A DNA stretch of 64,000 bases from assembly GCF_008312895.1 (NCBI RefSeq), contig NZ_VSSP01000004.1, positions 62,001-126,000 of the forward strand, read 5' to 3'. Under the pieces are notes generated by a model that had not been told where the DNA came from, searched no databases, and was given only the letters and a program-made list of their open reading frames with translations. This stretch comes from Luteimonas suaedae. GTDB taxonomy: Bacteria; Pseudomonadota; Gammaproteobacteria; Xanthomonadales; Xanthomonadaceae. Positions 7,505-16,233 of the stretch are shown in pieces. Position 1 is the first letter of the stretch. Each line of letters starts with the position of its first letter. The translations under genes were made by a program, and so were the position numbers.

Positions 7505-8566
7505 TCAGGTCCGGGTCTCGAAGAAGACCGAGAAGTGCTCCGGCGACAGCGCCGTCAGGAAATCGCGGGCGTCGAACGCCTGCGCGGTGGAGAGCGTGCC
7601 GGGCCCCGGCGTCTCTCCGGCCATCACGCGGTCCAGCGCCTCGACGATCAAAGGTGCAGTGACCGCGTAGATGTCACGCCCCTGCGCGATGGCGCGACGC
7701 ATCCGCCCCTGTCGGCGCACCTGCACGTCCATGGCGAACGTCTGCGCGGAACGTCCGCGCTCGTCGGCCGCTATCGGCGGCGGCGTGTCCGGATCGCGAA
7801 GGTCATGCAATGGCGCCAGGTTCATGTAGGCATGCACTTCCGGGCAGCGGAGGTGGCGGGCGATGGCGACGATCTCGGACAGGGGCAGCGACACCGTTTC
7901 CTGCGTGCCGAAAGGCGGCGGAAATTTCCAGGTCCGCATTGGTGGCGGATCCGGCGCGACGCGCAGTGCGCCGCCCTCGACCACCCAGCGCCTCCCGTGG
8001 TTGCGTTCGCCGGTCACGCGCGTCCCCCGCGTGGGATGCCAGCCGTCCAGGCCCACCGCGATGTCGATGGCGTCCGCGTCCGGCCAGTCACCGAGGGCGG
8101 CGGTGGCGAGCAGGTCGGCCAGCGCGCCGTAGAACGCCACCGATGGCAGCGCAACGACGCCCGCTTCGCGCACGCGAGCGCCGAAGCGTTCGTGCACCGC
8201 GAACGCCGCGCGCTGCTCCGCGCTGGTGTCGAGGTAATGGATGCGCGCGCGCAATGCGGCTTCGAGCACCGCCTCGGCGGTATCGAGGAAGGGACCGGCG
8301 GCGTTGATGACGGCGGCCGTCCCGTCCAGCGCGCGATCCAGCGAGCGCGGATCATCGACCGCCGCCACCCGCCGTTCGAGACCGGGAAACCGCACCGCCA
8401 TGGCTTCCAGCCTGGCGGCGTCGCGGCCGCAGAGGATCGGCGTGCGGCCGCGGCGCAACAGCTCGGCGACGATGAAGCGCCCGGTATGGCCATACGCGCC
8501 GTAGACGGCCACCGTCGCCGACGATCCTGCCGGCCGCTCCGGTTCCGCTGGCATTCCGTGGCTCAT
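7505..8566 (-). CDS. saccharopine dehydrogenase-like NAD(P)-binding protein
   Basis: A 353-residue protein with an N-terminal Rossmann motif VAVYGAYGHTGRFIVAELLRRG (about 20-40) and the pattern of the saccharopine dehydrogenase/trans-acting enoyl reductase superfamily: AAVINAAGPFLDTAEAVLEAALRARIHYLDTSAE (about 84-117) is typical. These proteins are reductases of varied substrates or have no known substrate. The ATG at 8566 overlaps the TGA of the preceding 50-codon micro-gene (ATGA), itself coupled to a zinc-ribbon micro-gene, making a three-gene translational chain. Substrate not deducible. Confidence 0.8.
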   Translation of the reverse strand: MSHGMPAEPERPAGSSATVAVYGAYGHTGRFIVAELLRRGRTPILCGRDAARLEAMAVRFPGLERRVAAVDDPRSLDRALDGTAAVINAAGPFLDTAEAVLEAALRARIHYLDTSAEQRAAFAVHERFGARVREAGVVALPSVAFYGALADLLATAALGDWPDADAIDIAVGLDGWHPTRGTRVTGERNHGRRWVVEGGALRVAPDPPPMRTWKFPPPFGTQETVSLPLSEIVAIARHLRCPEVHAYMNLAPLHDLRDPDTPPPIAADERGRSAQTFAMDVQVRRQGRMRRAIAQGRDIYAVTAPLIVEALDRVMAGETPGPGTLSTAQAFDARDFLTALSPEHFSVFFETRT

Positions 8567-8715
8567 GCGTCACCCGGCGCCATCGCCCCGGGCGCGGAGG
8601 CATCGCCATGGACGAACGGGGCGGCTGCACCGCCACCGAGTTCGACCTGGATGACCGCGCCCGAACGCGCGGCCAGGGTCTTGCGCGTGCCGAAGGATCC
8701 GCGTGCATCGATCAC
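8563..8715 (-). CDS. 50-residue micro-protein, unknown
   Basis: A GTG-started frame of 50 residues, VIDARGSFGTRKTLAARSG..., ending at TGA 8563-8565. The GTG overlaps the stop of the zinc-ribbon micro-gene (GTGA) and its own stop overlaps the start of the saccharopine-dehydrogenase-like gene (ATGA); a GAGG lies 7 nt before the GTG. That double overlap is the main reason to believe in it. I do not recognise a family; it could also be a remnant N-terminus of a larger enzyme. Confidence 0.45.
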   Translation of the reverse strand: MIDARGSFGTRKTLAARSGAVIQVELGGGAAAPFVHGDASAPGAMAPGDA

Positions 8716-8849
8716 CTGCGCGCCTCGGCTTCCCTCAGCTTCTGCGCGCATTCCTCGCAGCACGCCTCGACGACGTGGCCGCCGACGGTCACTTCGATGG
8801 CATTGCCGTCCAGCGGGTAGTCGCAGGCGGCGCAGGTCTTTTCGTTCAT
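8712..8849 (-). CDS. 45-residue double-CxxC zinc-ribbon micro-protein
   Basis: Starts MNEKTCAACDYPLDGNAIEV with GGAG 6 nt upstream of ATG 8849, and ends KLREAEARR. It has CAAC near the start and a second cysteine cluster EACCEEC at residues 29-34, a treble-clef or zinc-ribbon arrangement as in short TRASH/YHS-like metal-binding proteins. It is the first gene of a chain in which each stop overlaps the next start (8712-8715, 8563-8566). Probably binds zinc; the role with the downstream reductase-like protein is unknown. Confidence 0.7.
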   Translation of the reverse strand: MNEKTCAACDYPLDGNAIEVTVGGHVVEACCEECAQKLREAEARR

Positions 8850-8951
8850 GACGTTCTCCGTTCGTGCCCGTCAATCCGGGCGTGCCCAGGAGATCATCGC
8901 GAGCGGCTTGGCGCTGTCGAAATCTTTAGCGATCGGCGGCGGTCAGGCACT

Positions 8952-9778
8952 CTAGGCCAGCGCCGATTCGCGAAACGCGGACGGCGTGCGGCCGTAGGCC
9001 TGCTTGAATGCCGCGGTGAAGTGGCTGTGGCTGGAGAAGCCCAGGTCGAGCGCCAGCGCCGAGATGTCCTCGCAGCGGACGACGAGATCCAGGGCGCGCG
9101 CCAGTCGCAGCCGCAGGTGGTAGCGGTGCAGCGGCAGGCCTTCGACCTGCTGAAAAGCCTGGGTCAGGTAGATCGGCGATCCGCCGATCTCGGCCGCGAT
9201 TTCCGCCAGGCTCCAGCGCCGGCCCACCTCGCTGGCCAGCAGCACCTTGACCCGGTCCACCAACCGCCGGCGCGCCCGGGTGGCGGCAGTGGCGTGGGCG
9301 GTGCGCGGCCCCAGACTGCGGCACATCAGGGTCAGCGCCAGGGTTTCGGCTTGCAGCGGCTCGATGCCGCCGTGGTGCAGGCCGTGGCGCAGCAGCGCGA
9401 CGAGCGCCTGGGCGCGCGGGTCGATGCGCAGAGATTGCACGCGGAAGCCAGGTTCCTCGCGCCGGTGCAGCAGCGCGGCGGGCGCCAGCTCGCGCAGCAG
9501 CGCCGGCGATATCGACAGCACCAGGCTGGCGTCGCCGCCGATGACCGGGTGGCTGACCTGGTAGCCCTCGCCGGCGTTGAAGAACAGCACGTGGTTGGCG
9601 TCGGCTACCGACTGGTCGCCGCCGACGTGGCGCAGGTAAAGGCCGCGGTAGGAAACACCAGATGGGTGGCGGCCGCGCATTCCTCGGCGCTGCGATGGCG
9701 GCAGCTGCCGCGACAGCACACGTTCTTCACCGCGAGCGTACCGGTGTCCAGCAGCGGGCTGATCTCGAATTCCGGCAC
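8952..9778 (-). pseudogene. AraC family regulator, frameshifted near codon 40
   Basis: The C-terminal half is an intact AraC DNA-binding domain (SLAEIAAEIGGSPIYLTQAFQQVEG ... DISALALDLGFSSHSHFTAAFKQAYGRTPSAFR). The cupin-like N-terminal half includes YRGLYLRHVGGDQSVADANHVLFFNAG. The expected preceding segment, VKNVCCRGSCRHRSAEECAA and then THLVFP, is present but in another frame that starts at GTG 9778; the frames switch at about 9655-9660, consistent with loss of one base between VFP and YRG. As written the gene gives no complete product unless the base is a sequencing error. Target genes unknown. Confidence 0.7.
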
Positions 9779-9899
9779 CGGAATATCTGCGCGGCGGCCG
9801 CCGATGCACGCAGCTTAGCGCGTCAGGACCGGCCGGGCGCGAACCGCCGCAGCCGCCGCGTCAGGAAACCTCGGCTCCCTTTGTCCCTAGGCGGAAGCG

Positions 9900-10733
9900 T
9901 CACGGAGCCAGATGCCACTCGTCGATGATCAGGCCGTCGCGCACGCGATAGATGGTCAGGTGATCGCGCGGCGAGCCGTCGGGGTCGGTGTAGCGTTCGC
10001 GGGTCGCCACCCATTCGCTCAGCGCCACGCTGTCGACGAGGTCGACTTGCGACCGAGGTCCCTCGGCATACAGTTCACGGTAGAAGCGCCTGCGGCTGGC
10101 CTCGTCGATGACGCGCGCGGGAGGAGCGCCGCCCAGCTTTGCAGGATCGCGGCGGGCGTGGAAGTGTTTCGCATCCGGGTGATAGAGCCCGACGACCGCG
10201 TCGGCATCGCCACGATTGTTGGCGTTCCCAAGCTGCCGGATCACGGCCTTGGCCGCCGCGCCGGATTGCGGTGCGGCCGCCGGCTCGCGGGCGATGTGCC
10301 AGATGCCCTCGATCAGGCCGTTGCGCACGCGGAAGGCGGTGAATGCATGTTCGGGCGGCGCGCCGTCCGGCATGTGGATCGCGACGCGCACGACCGCGAG
10401 ATCATGCAGCGAGACCATTTCGAGCACCTCGTGGCGCATCGGCGGTTGCGCGACGAACGCCGCCTTGAAGTACGCACGCAGCTCCTCGCGCGTGCGCATC
10501 CTGTCCGAACGCGGGCCGACGAGCGTGTGCGCTTCGGTCGGCAGGCGATAGATCTCGATCCGGGGCGCGAATACGGCGGCCAGGCCCTCCACGTCGCCGG
10601 CGCTCAAGGCTTCGAAATCCTTCAGCACCACGGCTTCGGTGTCGTTGGCCGCGGTTATCGCGCTGGCGACCGTCGGCGACGCCGGCAGCGCGGCCAGCAG
10701 CAGGACGATCAACGGCAGGACCGGGATTCGCAT
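9900..10733 (-). CDS. exported protein with two NTF2-like (SnoaL) domains, paralogue A
   Basis: A 277-residue protein: signal peptide (MRIPVLPLIVLLLAALPASP), then two consecutive NTF2-like/SnoaL domains. The first (about 30-150) starts VVLKDFEALSAGDVEGLAAVFAP; the second (about 160-277) contains RQLGNANNRGDADAVVGLYHPDAKHFHARRDPAKLG and ends YRVRDGLIIDEWHLAP, the standard final strands of the fold. SnoaL-like domains are small-molecule-binding cones; no catalytic residues can be assigned. It is followed by neighbours with the same architecture at 10709-11698 and 14142-14975. ATG 10733 has AGGAG upstream and lies 25 bp inside the preceding paralogue. Confidence 0.8.
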   Translation of the reverse strand: MRIPVLPLIVLLLAALPASPTVASAITAANDTEAVVLKDFEALSAGDVEGLAAVFAPRIEIYRLPTEAHTLVGPRSDRMRTREELRAYFKAAFVAQPPMRHEVLEMVSLHDLAVVRVAIHMPDGAPPEHAFTAFRVRNGLIEGIWHIAREPAAAPQSGAAAKAVIRQLGNANNRGDADAVVGLYHPDAKHFHARRDPAKLGGAPPARVIDEASRRRFYRELYAEGPRSQVDLVDSVALSEWVATRERYTDPDGSPRDHLTIYRVRDGLIIDEWHLAP

Positions 10734-11698
10734 GACGGCACTCCTGGAGTAATGATGGGCATGCCAGAACGCGCCATGCCGGGGCGCGCGGCCCGCAAGC
10801 CGGGTGCGGGGAGCGATGGACGCATCGCGCCAGACGCCGGCGTTTCGAGGATGTCTTCGCCGAGCAGCCATTGCTCCGTGACGCGTCCGTCGCGGACGCG
10901 ATAAATGAAAGCCCGATTGACGGTCCTTTCCGGGGCATCGGAGAAACCGGTGAGGTGTGATTGCTCGACCACCAGGTCGCCCACCGAAAACAGCTTGATG
11001 GCTTCGACCTGCGCCGGCGCGCCGGCGAAATAATGGCGGAACAACGTTTCGCGGCTGGCGGCATCGCCCAGCATTTCGGGCGGCGTGTCTGCGAGCTTGC
11101 GCGGGTCGTCGGAATAGCGGAAGTGCTTCGCGTCCGGACTGAACAACACGAGGAAGCGGTCCGTGTCGCGCGCGTTGTTGGCGGCGATCAACTGCCGGAT
11201 CACCTCGGCCGGGTCGGGCCCGACCGGCGCCTGGGCGGGAATCCAGGCGATATGCCACAGATCATGGATCTGGCCGTCGCGGACACGATATCCGGTCAGG
11301 AACCGCATGCCGGATGCATCGTCCTGCGGATCGGTGGACACCCCCGCCGCGATGATCACGTCGCCCACGGCCGCCATCTCGGCGACCGTCTCGCGCGCCA
11401 TCGGCTTGGCGGAGATCGCCCTGAAGTAGGCCGCCAGCTGGTCCTTGCTGCCGATCGTGTCCGACAACTCGCCGGTGAGCTTGTATGGATCGGTGGGTCG
11501 CTCGTAGCTGCGGGCGTCGTCGGCGACCAGAGCGAGCAGGCCCGGCAGGTCGCCGTTGCTCCAGGCCTCGGCATGGGCCAGCACCACTTGTTCGGGCGTC
11601 GGCGCCGTCTGAGCGAACGCTGCGCCGCTGCTGGCCGGTACCAGCACGAGCGCGAGCATCGCACAGGCGAATCTGGAGCTTGCCGAAGCCAGTGTCAT
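10709..11698 (-). CDS. exported protein with two NTF2-like (SnoaL) domains, paralogue B
   Basis: A 329-residue protein with a signal peptide (hydrophobic residues about 10-30, ending GAAFAQ) and two SnoaL/NTF2-like domains: domain 1 from VVLAHAEAWSNGDLPGLLALVADDA, domain 2 from EVIRQLIAANNARDTDRFLVLFSPDAKHFRYSDDPRKL to FIYRVRDGRVTEQWLLGED. A 45-residue tail follows and overlaps the start of paralogue A by 25 bp, so A and B are cotranscribed. Closely related to the paralogues at 9900 and 14142, though the first domain has diverged more. Function unknown. Confidence 0.8.
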   Translation of the reverse strand: MTLASASSRFACAMLALVLVPASSGAAFAQTAPTPEQVVLAHAEAWSNGDLPGLLALVADDARSYERPTDPYKLTGELSDTIGSKDQLAAYFRAISAKPMARETVAEMAAVGDVIIAAGVSTDPQDDASGMRFLTGYRVRDGQIHDLWHIAWIPAQAPVGPDPAEVIRQLIAANNARDTDRFLVLFSPDAKHFRYSDDPRKLADTPPEMLGDAASRETLFRHYFAGAPAQVEAIKLFSVGDLVVEQSHLTGFSDAPERTVNRAFIYRVRDGRVTEQWLLGEDILETPASGAMRPSLPAPGLRAARPGMARSGMPIITPGVPSCESRSCR

Positions 11699-11815
11699 GA
11701 CGCGAAGCCTAGGCCCGGGCACGAGGCCGGACAACGCCAAAATCGACCCCCATGCATAAGCCATGTTTGTGGATCGCGGCGGAAGTCGGATCAATCATGA
11801 CCATGTCATTCCCAA

Positions 11816-14038
11816 TCAAAACCTGAAACGCAGCTTGGCCAGGAACTGATCGGCATCGCGCAGCTGCAGCGCCGCTTCGAGCAGATCGAAGCTCGACCGC
11901 GGATCGCCCTCGGTGGCCAGCGTGCCGCCACGCGAGTAGACGAGGTACAGGTCAGACTGCGGTGCGAACACGTAGCGGTAGCGCAGTTGCAGGCCGAATG
12001 AATTCACGGCGAAGTCCGGCAGGCGCTCGCCGGTGGCGGCAAGGGTGCCGTCATCGAGGCGGTAGCGTCGCCCCTCGCGCGCATCGACGGCGAGCCACTG
12101 CGCCTTGAGGCGGAACTCGTGTTTCCGGCCCGGGAACCAGTTGGCGTCGACGCCATAGATATGCATGCGCCGACGATAGCGCCCGAACTCGCGGCCATGC
12201 TCCCACACCAGCCAGTCGCCCGGATGCAGTGGCTCGACCCGCAGCTGCAGGTTGAAATCGTCGCGCGGAAACCAGTCGAGCATGAACTTCTCGCCGACTG
12301 CGGTGCCGCCGAGTCCCGCCTCGAACACATGGAGTTCACTGCGCAATTGCCAGTGCCGTTGCACCGGCGTGCGATGGGTGACGATCAGCCGCTGGCGCGC
12401 CGGTCGCTCCCAGTCGCCGTTTCCGCGCGAAATCAGGTCATCGATGCCGGCGCTTTCCAGGGTGAGGTCGAACTGGAGCGAGGCGCCGCTGCGGAAGTCG
12501 CTTGTCTGGGTCAGGCGCAGCGTTCCCGGCAGCGCCTCGCCGTCGTCGTTGCTGCGCGCCTGCGCCTTCGCGCGCCAGCGCGTGGCCCGTAGCCGCGCAC
12601 TTCCGGCCGCGGCGCGATGCACGTACTCGGTCGTGGCCTGGAGCTGGTTGAGGCCGGGGCGGCGCTGGTACCCCATGTCGTTGAAATCCAGGTCCCTGCC
12701 GAAGTGCAAGGCCTCCACCTCGTGTTGCCAGCCGTCGGTCGGCGTCCACTTCACCCGCGCCCAGGCGCCGTCGCCGCGGATGGAGATTTCTCCGGTCTTC
12801 ACCGCGCTGGTCAGCAGCTGCGCATCGACCCGCCACTGCGGGTCCGGCCACAGGCTCAGGTCGAACGCCTGGACATTAGCGTCGCGATCGAGCGCCGGGC
12901 GCCCGACGTACGTGCCCAGCCAGCCCACGCTCAGGGCCGGCCCCAGCGATCGCAGCAGGCGCGCGGCGTAGAACGAACGCCCGGTGTCGTCGGCTTCCTG
13001 CGCGGCGAGCGCACCGTAGCCGAGCGAACCGAACGAGCCGTTCACCTTGAGGGCGGCATCGATATCGGCCGCACGGCCGGAGCCGTCGTCCGACGCGCCG
13101 CCGATGCGGCGGGTGTAGACCAACTGCCCGTCGTCCGGCGTGTGCAGGTCGAAGAAGCCCTGGTTCTCGGTGAAGAAGGGCCGGCGATCGGTGAACAGCG
13201 TTTCGATCGCGTCGAAATTGACGACCAGCTCGTCGGCCTCGACCTGTCCGAAGTCCGGGTTGAGCGCGGCGCTGAGCTGGAAGCCGGACGACGGTTTCCA
13301 GAACAGGTCGGCGCCCAGCTTGTAGTCGCGGTCGTCGTCGACGAAATCCTGCTGCGCGGTCAGGTACGGGAACACGTGGAACGAGGCGCGACGGTACTGC
13401 GGGATTTCCAGCGAAGCGAAGTCCGACACGAAGCGTCCACGCGAGGCCGCCGCGGGCGGCGCCCCGGACCGCTCCCGGGTGGCGCCGAGGACGCGGTCGA
13501 AATGCACCTTGACCAGGCGGGAGGGCGTGGCGCTACCGCGCATGGTGACGGCCGACCAGGGAATCAGCATCTCGACCGTCCAGGCCTCGTCGGTTTCGTG
13601 CACGGCGCTGCGCCAGTCGCCGTTCCAGTCGTAGTTGAAGCTGGTCTCGTTGGTGACGACGTAGTCCGCGATCGATCCGGACAGCAGCACCGAATAGCCA
13701 TACCCGACCCTGCCGTCGCCATCGAAGTCGATGATGAAGTTGACCTGGTCGGACGCCCGGCTCTGGTCGCGCTCCAGGCGCGGTTTCAGGCGGGGAACGT
13801 CCGGCGAATGCGTATTGATGAACGCCACGGCGATGCCGTCCGGCGTCGACAACAGCCGCGCCTCGGTTGGCAGTGTCGGCTCGCCCAGGGTGTAGGGAAC
13901 GACGACCCGGAAATCGGCGTAGCGGTGGGCGTTCTCCCATTCCGCTTCGTCCGGGCGGCCATCGATGACGAGCGCGGCGTTGGCCAGGCCCGGACAGGCG
14001 AACAGGCAGGCAATGGCGATGATGGATGCGTTCGACAT
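11816..14038 (-). CDS. DUF5916 outer-membrane-type protein with CBM9-like N-terminal domain
   Basis: A 740-residue exported protein. After a short signal peptide (MSNASIIAIACLFACPGLANA), residues about 22-190 resemble a family-9 carbohydrate-binding-like domain (LVIDGRPDEAEWENAHRYADFRVV). The rest matches DUF5916: FVSDFASLEIPQYRRASFHVFPYLTA, LNPDFGQVEADELVVNFDAIETLFTDRRPFF, QGFFDL and a long series of alternating strands ending LAKLRFRF with a C-terminal phenylalanine, typical of an outer-membrane beta-barrel. The family is frequent in Xanthomonadales and Bacteroidetes without an established substrate. It sits between NTF2-like paralogues B and C in the same direction, so they may form one functional unit. 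Confidence 0.85.
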   Translation of the reverse strand: MSNASIIAIACLFACPGLANAALVIDGRPDEAEWENAHRYADFRVVVPYTLGEPTLPTEARLLSTPDGIAVAFINTHSPDVPRLKPRLERDQSRASDQVNFIIDFDGDGRVGYGYSVLLSGSIADYVVTNETSFNYDWNGDWRSAVHETDEAWTVEMLIPWSAVTMRGSATPSRLVKVHFDRVLGATRERSGAPPAAASRGRFVSDFASLEIPQYRRASFHVFPYLTAQQDFVDDDRDYKLGADLFWKPSSGFQLSAALNPDFGQVEADELVVNFDAIETLFTDRRPFFTENQGFFDLHTPDDGQLVYTRRIGGASDDGSGRAADIDAALKVNGSFGSLGYGALAAQEADDTGRSFYAARLLRSLGPALSVGWLGTYVGRPALDRDANVQAFDLSLWPDPQWRVDAQLLTSAVKTGEISIRGDGAWARVKWTPTDGWQHEVEALHFGRDLDFNDMGYQRRPGLNQLQATTEYVHRAAAGSARLRATRWRAKAQARSNDDGEALPGTLRLTQTSDFRSGASLQFDLTLESAGIDDLISRGNGDWERPARQRLIVTHRTPVQRHWQLRSELHVFEAGLGGTAVGEKFMLDWFPRDDFNLQLRVEPLHPGDWLVWEHGREFGRYRRRMHIYGVDANWFPGRKHEFRLKAQWLAVDAREGRRYRLDDGTLAATGERLPDFAVNSFGLQLRYRYVFAPQSDLYLVYSRGGTLATEGDPRSSFDLLEAALQLRDADQFLAKLRFRF

Positions 14039-14141
14039 GGGAGGCCGGGCAGCAGGGATCGATACCCGCGCGGGCGCGGGCGACGTGATTGCAGGCGCTT
14101 GCGGCAATGCGTCAGGCCATCGGCATGACGTGAGCCCGTGA

Positions 14142-14975
14142 CTACTGCCGCGGCTGTTCGGCGACGTACCAGTCGTCGATGATCCGGCCGTCGCGCACGC
14201 GATAGATCGATAGCTCGTCGAGAATGCTGCCGTCGGGTTTGACGGCTTCGTCTTGCGCCACCACCCATTCGCCCAGCGCCACGCTCGCCACGGTCGTGAC
14301 CTGCACCGGCGCACCCTGTGCGAATATCTCGCGGAACACGCGCTGGCGGCTGGCATGATCGGTGACGCTCGCCGATGGGCCGCCGCCCAGCCGCTCCGGG
14401 TCGCGACGGAAATGGAAGTTGCGCGCATCCTCCGCGAACAGTGCGAGGAACGCATCGACGTCGCCGCGGTTGTTGGCCTCCGCCAGCTGCTGGATCACCG
14501 CCTTCGCCGCGGCGCCGGATTGCGGCTGCGCAGCGGCCTCCTTCGCCACGTGCCAGATGGATTGGATCAGGCCGTCGCTTACCCGGAACACGGTGAGTGC
14601 GTGATCCGCAGGTGCGTCCTCGTGTGCGTGGATCGCCACGCGCACCGCGACCAGTTCACCCAGCGAGAGCATGTCGATGACTTCATGCCGGGCGACGTCG
14701 CCGTTGGCGAACGGGACCTCGAGGTGCCGGCGCAGCCCGGCGCGATCGCGGATCTGATCGACGCGCGCCCCGACCAGCGTGTGCGCGTCGGTCGGCAGGC
14801 GATACATGTGGATGTCCTCGGCGAACAGGCCGACCAGCCGATCCAGGTCGCCCGCGCTGAGGGCCTCGAAGTCCGCTCGCACCGCCGCTTCGGGGCTGAT
14901 TACCGCCGGCGATGCGACCGGTCGTGCGGGTACCGCCAGCAGCAGCGCGGTCAACAGGATGGGCAGGATTCGCAT
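14142..14975 (-). CDS. exported protein with two NTF2-like (SnoaL) domains, paralogue C
   Basis: A 277-residue protein, the same length as paralogue A and clearly similar to it: signal peptide MRILPILLTALLLAVPARPV, first domain from RADFEALSAGDLDRLVGLFAEDIHMYRLPTDAHTLVGAR, linker PQSGAAAKAVIQQLAEANNRGD, and ending SIYRVRDGRIIDDWYVAEQPRQ. Paralogue A shares the linker almost exactly (PQSGAAAKAVIRQL), so A and C arose by duplication. Good ribosome site GGAGG 7 nt before ATG 14975. A LysR gene is divergent across a 292-bp gap, suggesting it regulates this cluster. Function unknown. Confidence 0.8.
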   Translation of the reverse strand: MRILPILLTALLLAVPARPVASPAVISPEAAVRADFEALSAGDLDRLVGLFAEDIHMYRLPTDAHTLVGARVDQIRDRAGLRRHLEVPFANGDVARHEVIDMLSLGELVAVRVAIHAHEDAPADHALTVFRVSDGLIQSIWHVAKEAAAQPQSGAAAKAVIQQLAEANNRGDVDAFLALFAEDARNFHFRRDPERLGGGPSASVTDHASRQRVFREIFAQGAPVQVTTVASVALGEWVVAQDEAVKPDGSILDELSIYRVRDGRIIDDWYVAEQPRQ

Positions 14976-15267
14976 GGCAGTCCTCCGGTGGGTGTGGGTA
15001 CAACGCGGGCGATCGCCGCGATCGTCGTGCGGGCGTCGCGCCGGTGGCGGTCAGTGCGGGACCGACGGCCGGAACCGTGGTCGGATTTCATTGATGGCGG
15101 CCTCCCTGAGACGAGGCTTCTTGCCCAAGGGTGACTTTTGTCAGATAGTCGCCGCCGAAGCGCCTCAATGCATCGAGCAGGCCATTGATCTAGTGATGCC
15201 AACGAAGCTAGGTCCGGACATCGCGAGACACAACGAAAATATGAGCCTCGATAAATAAGGTGGATTT

Positions 15268-16233
15268 ATGGATAAGGTTGCCGCCACAGAGCCGTTGCCG
15301 CCCCTGAGCATGGTGCGCGCGTTCGAGGCCGCCGCACGGTTGTCGAGCTTCACCCGCGCCGCGGACGAACTGCACATGACCCAGGCTGCGGTGAGCTACC
15401 AGATCAAGCAGCTGGAGCGACGCCTGGGCCTGAGCCTGTTCCAGCGGTTACCGCGCCAGGTCGTGCTGACGGCGGCTGGACAACGGCTGGCGCCGGCGGT
15501 GCTGGACGCCTTCCGCACCCTGCGCACGGTCTTCGGGCAGGTGCACGAGCGCGCCGAGCACGAACTGGCCATCACCGCGCTGCCGACCATCGCCGCCACC
15601 TGGCTGGTGCCGCGCCTGGGCGCTTTCCAGCTGGCGCATCCCAGGCTGGCGGTGCGGCTGGATACGTCGGTGCCGACCGTGGATTTCAGTGCGGGCGAAT
15701 TCGATGTCGGCCTGCGCAGCGGCCGTGGCGATTGGCCGGGGCTGGCGGCGGATCGATTGCTGCCGAGCCTGTTCACGCCCCTGTGCAGTCCGCAGGTGCG
15801 CGAACGCTTGCGTGCGCCGGCGGACCTGCTCGGGCTGCAGCGCATGGGCCGCGAGCGCTGGTGGCGGCAATGGTTCGATGCCGCCGGCGTGATGGACGCC
15901 GATCTCGCGGCCAGGCCGAGTATCGACCTGAGCGTCGAGCAGTTCGAGATCACCTCGGCCGTTGCCGGGCACGGCGTGGCGATCACCTCGCCGCTGTTCT
16001 TCCGCAAGGAACTGTCGTCGGGCGAACTCGTGCAGCCGTTCGATCTGGTCCTGCGCGACGAGCGTGACTACTGGCTGGTGTATCCGGCCGGCCGCCGCCA
16101 CAGCCCCAAGCTCCAGGCGTTTCGTTCTTGGCTGCTGGAGGAAGCCGCGCAGGAGCCGGTCTACGCGTCCGTCCTGGCGGACGAGCCCGCGCCGGTGTCC
16201 GCCACTCCGATCGGCCCGCGCAGCGCGCCCTAG
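15268..16233 (+). CDS. LysR family regulator (GcvA-like subgroup)
   Basis: A 321-residue LysR protein. The N-terminal domain PLPPLSMVRAFEAAARLSSFTRAADELHMTQAAVSYQIKQLERRLG is characteristic of the GcvA/AmpR-like branch. The effector domain includes LAITALPTIAATWLVPRLGAFQLAHP and FDVGLRSGRGDWPGLAADRLL. It is divergent from NTF2-like paralogue C across 14976-15267, the arrangement usual for a LysR regulator and its target. Its stop codon is shared head-on with the arginase-family gene (CTAG at 16230-16233), so the two genes are convergent with a 4-bp overlap. Inducer unknown. Confidence 0.88.
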   Translation: MDKVAATEPLPPLSMVRAFEAAARLSSFTRAADELHMTQAAVSYQIKQLERRLGLSLFQRLPRQVVLTAAGQRLAPAVLDAFRTLRTVFGQVHERAEHELAITALPTIAATWLVPRLGAFQLAHPRLAVRLDTSVPTVDFSAGEFDVGLRSGRGDWPGLAADRLLPSLFTPLCSPQVRERLRAPADLLGLQRMGRERWWRQWFDAAGVMDADLAARPSIDLSVEQFEITSAVAGHGVAITSPLFFRKELSSGELVQPFDLVLRDERDYWLVYPAGRRHSPKLQAFRSWLLEEAAQEPVYASVLADEPAPVSATPIGPRSAP

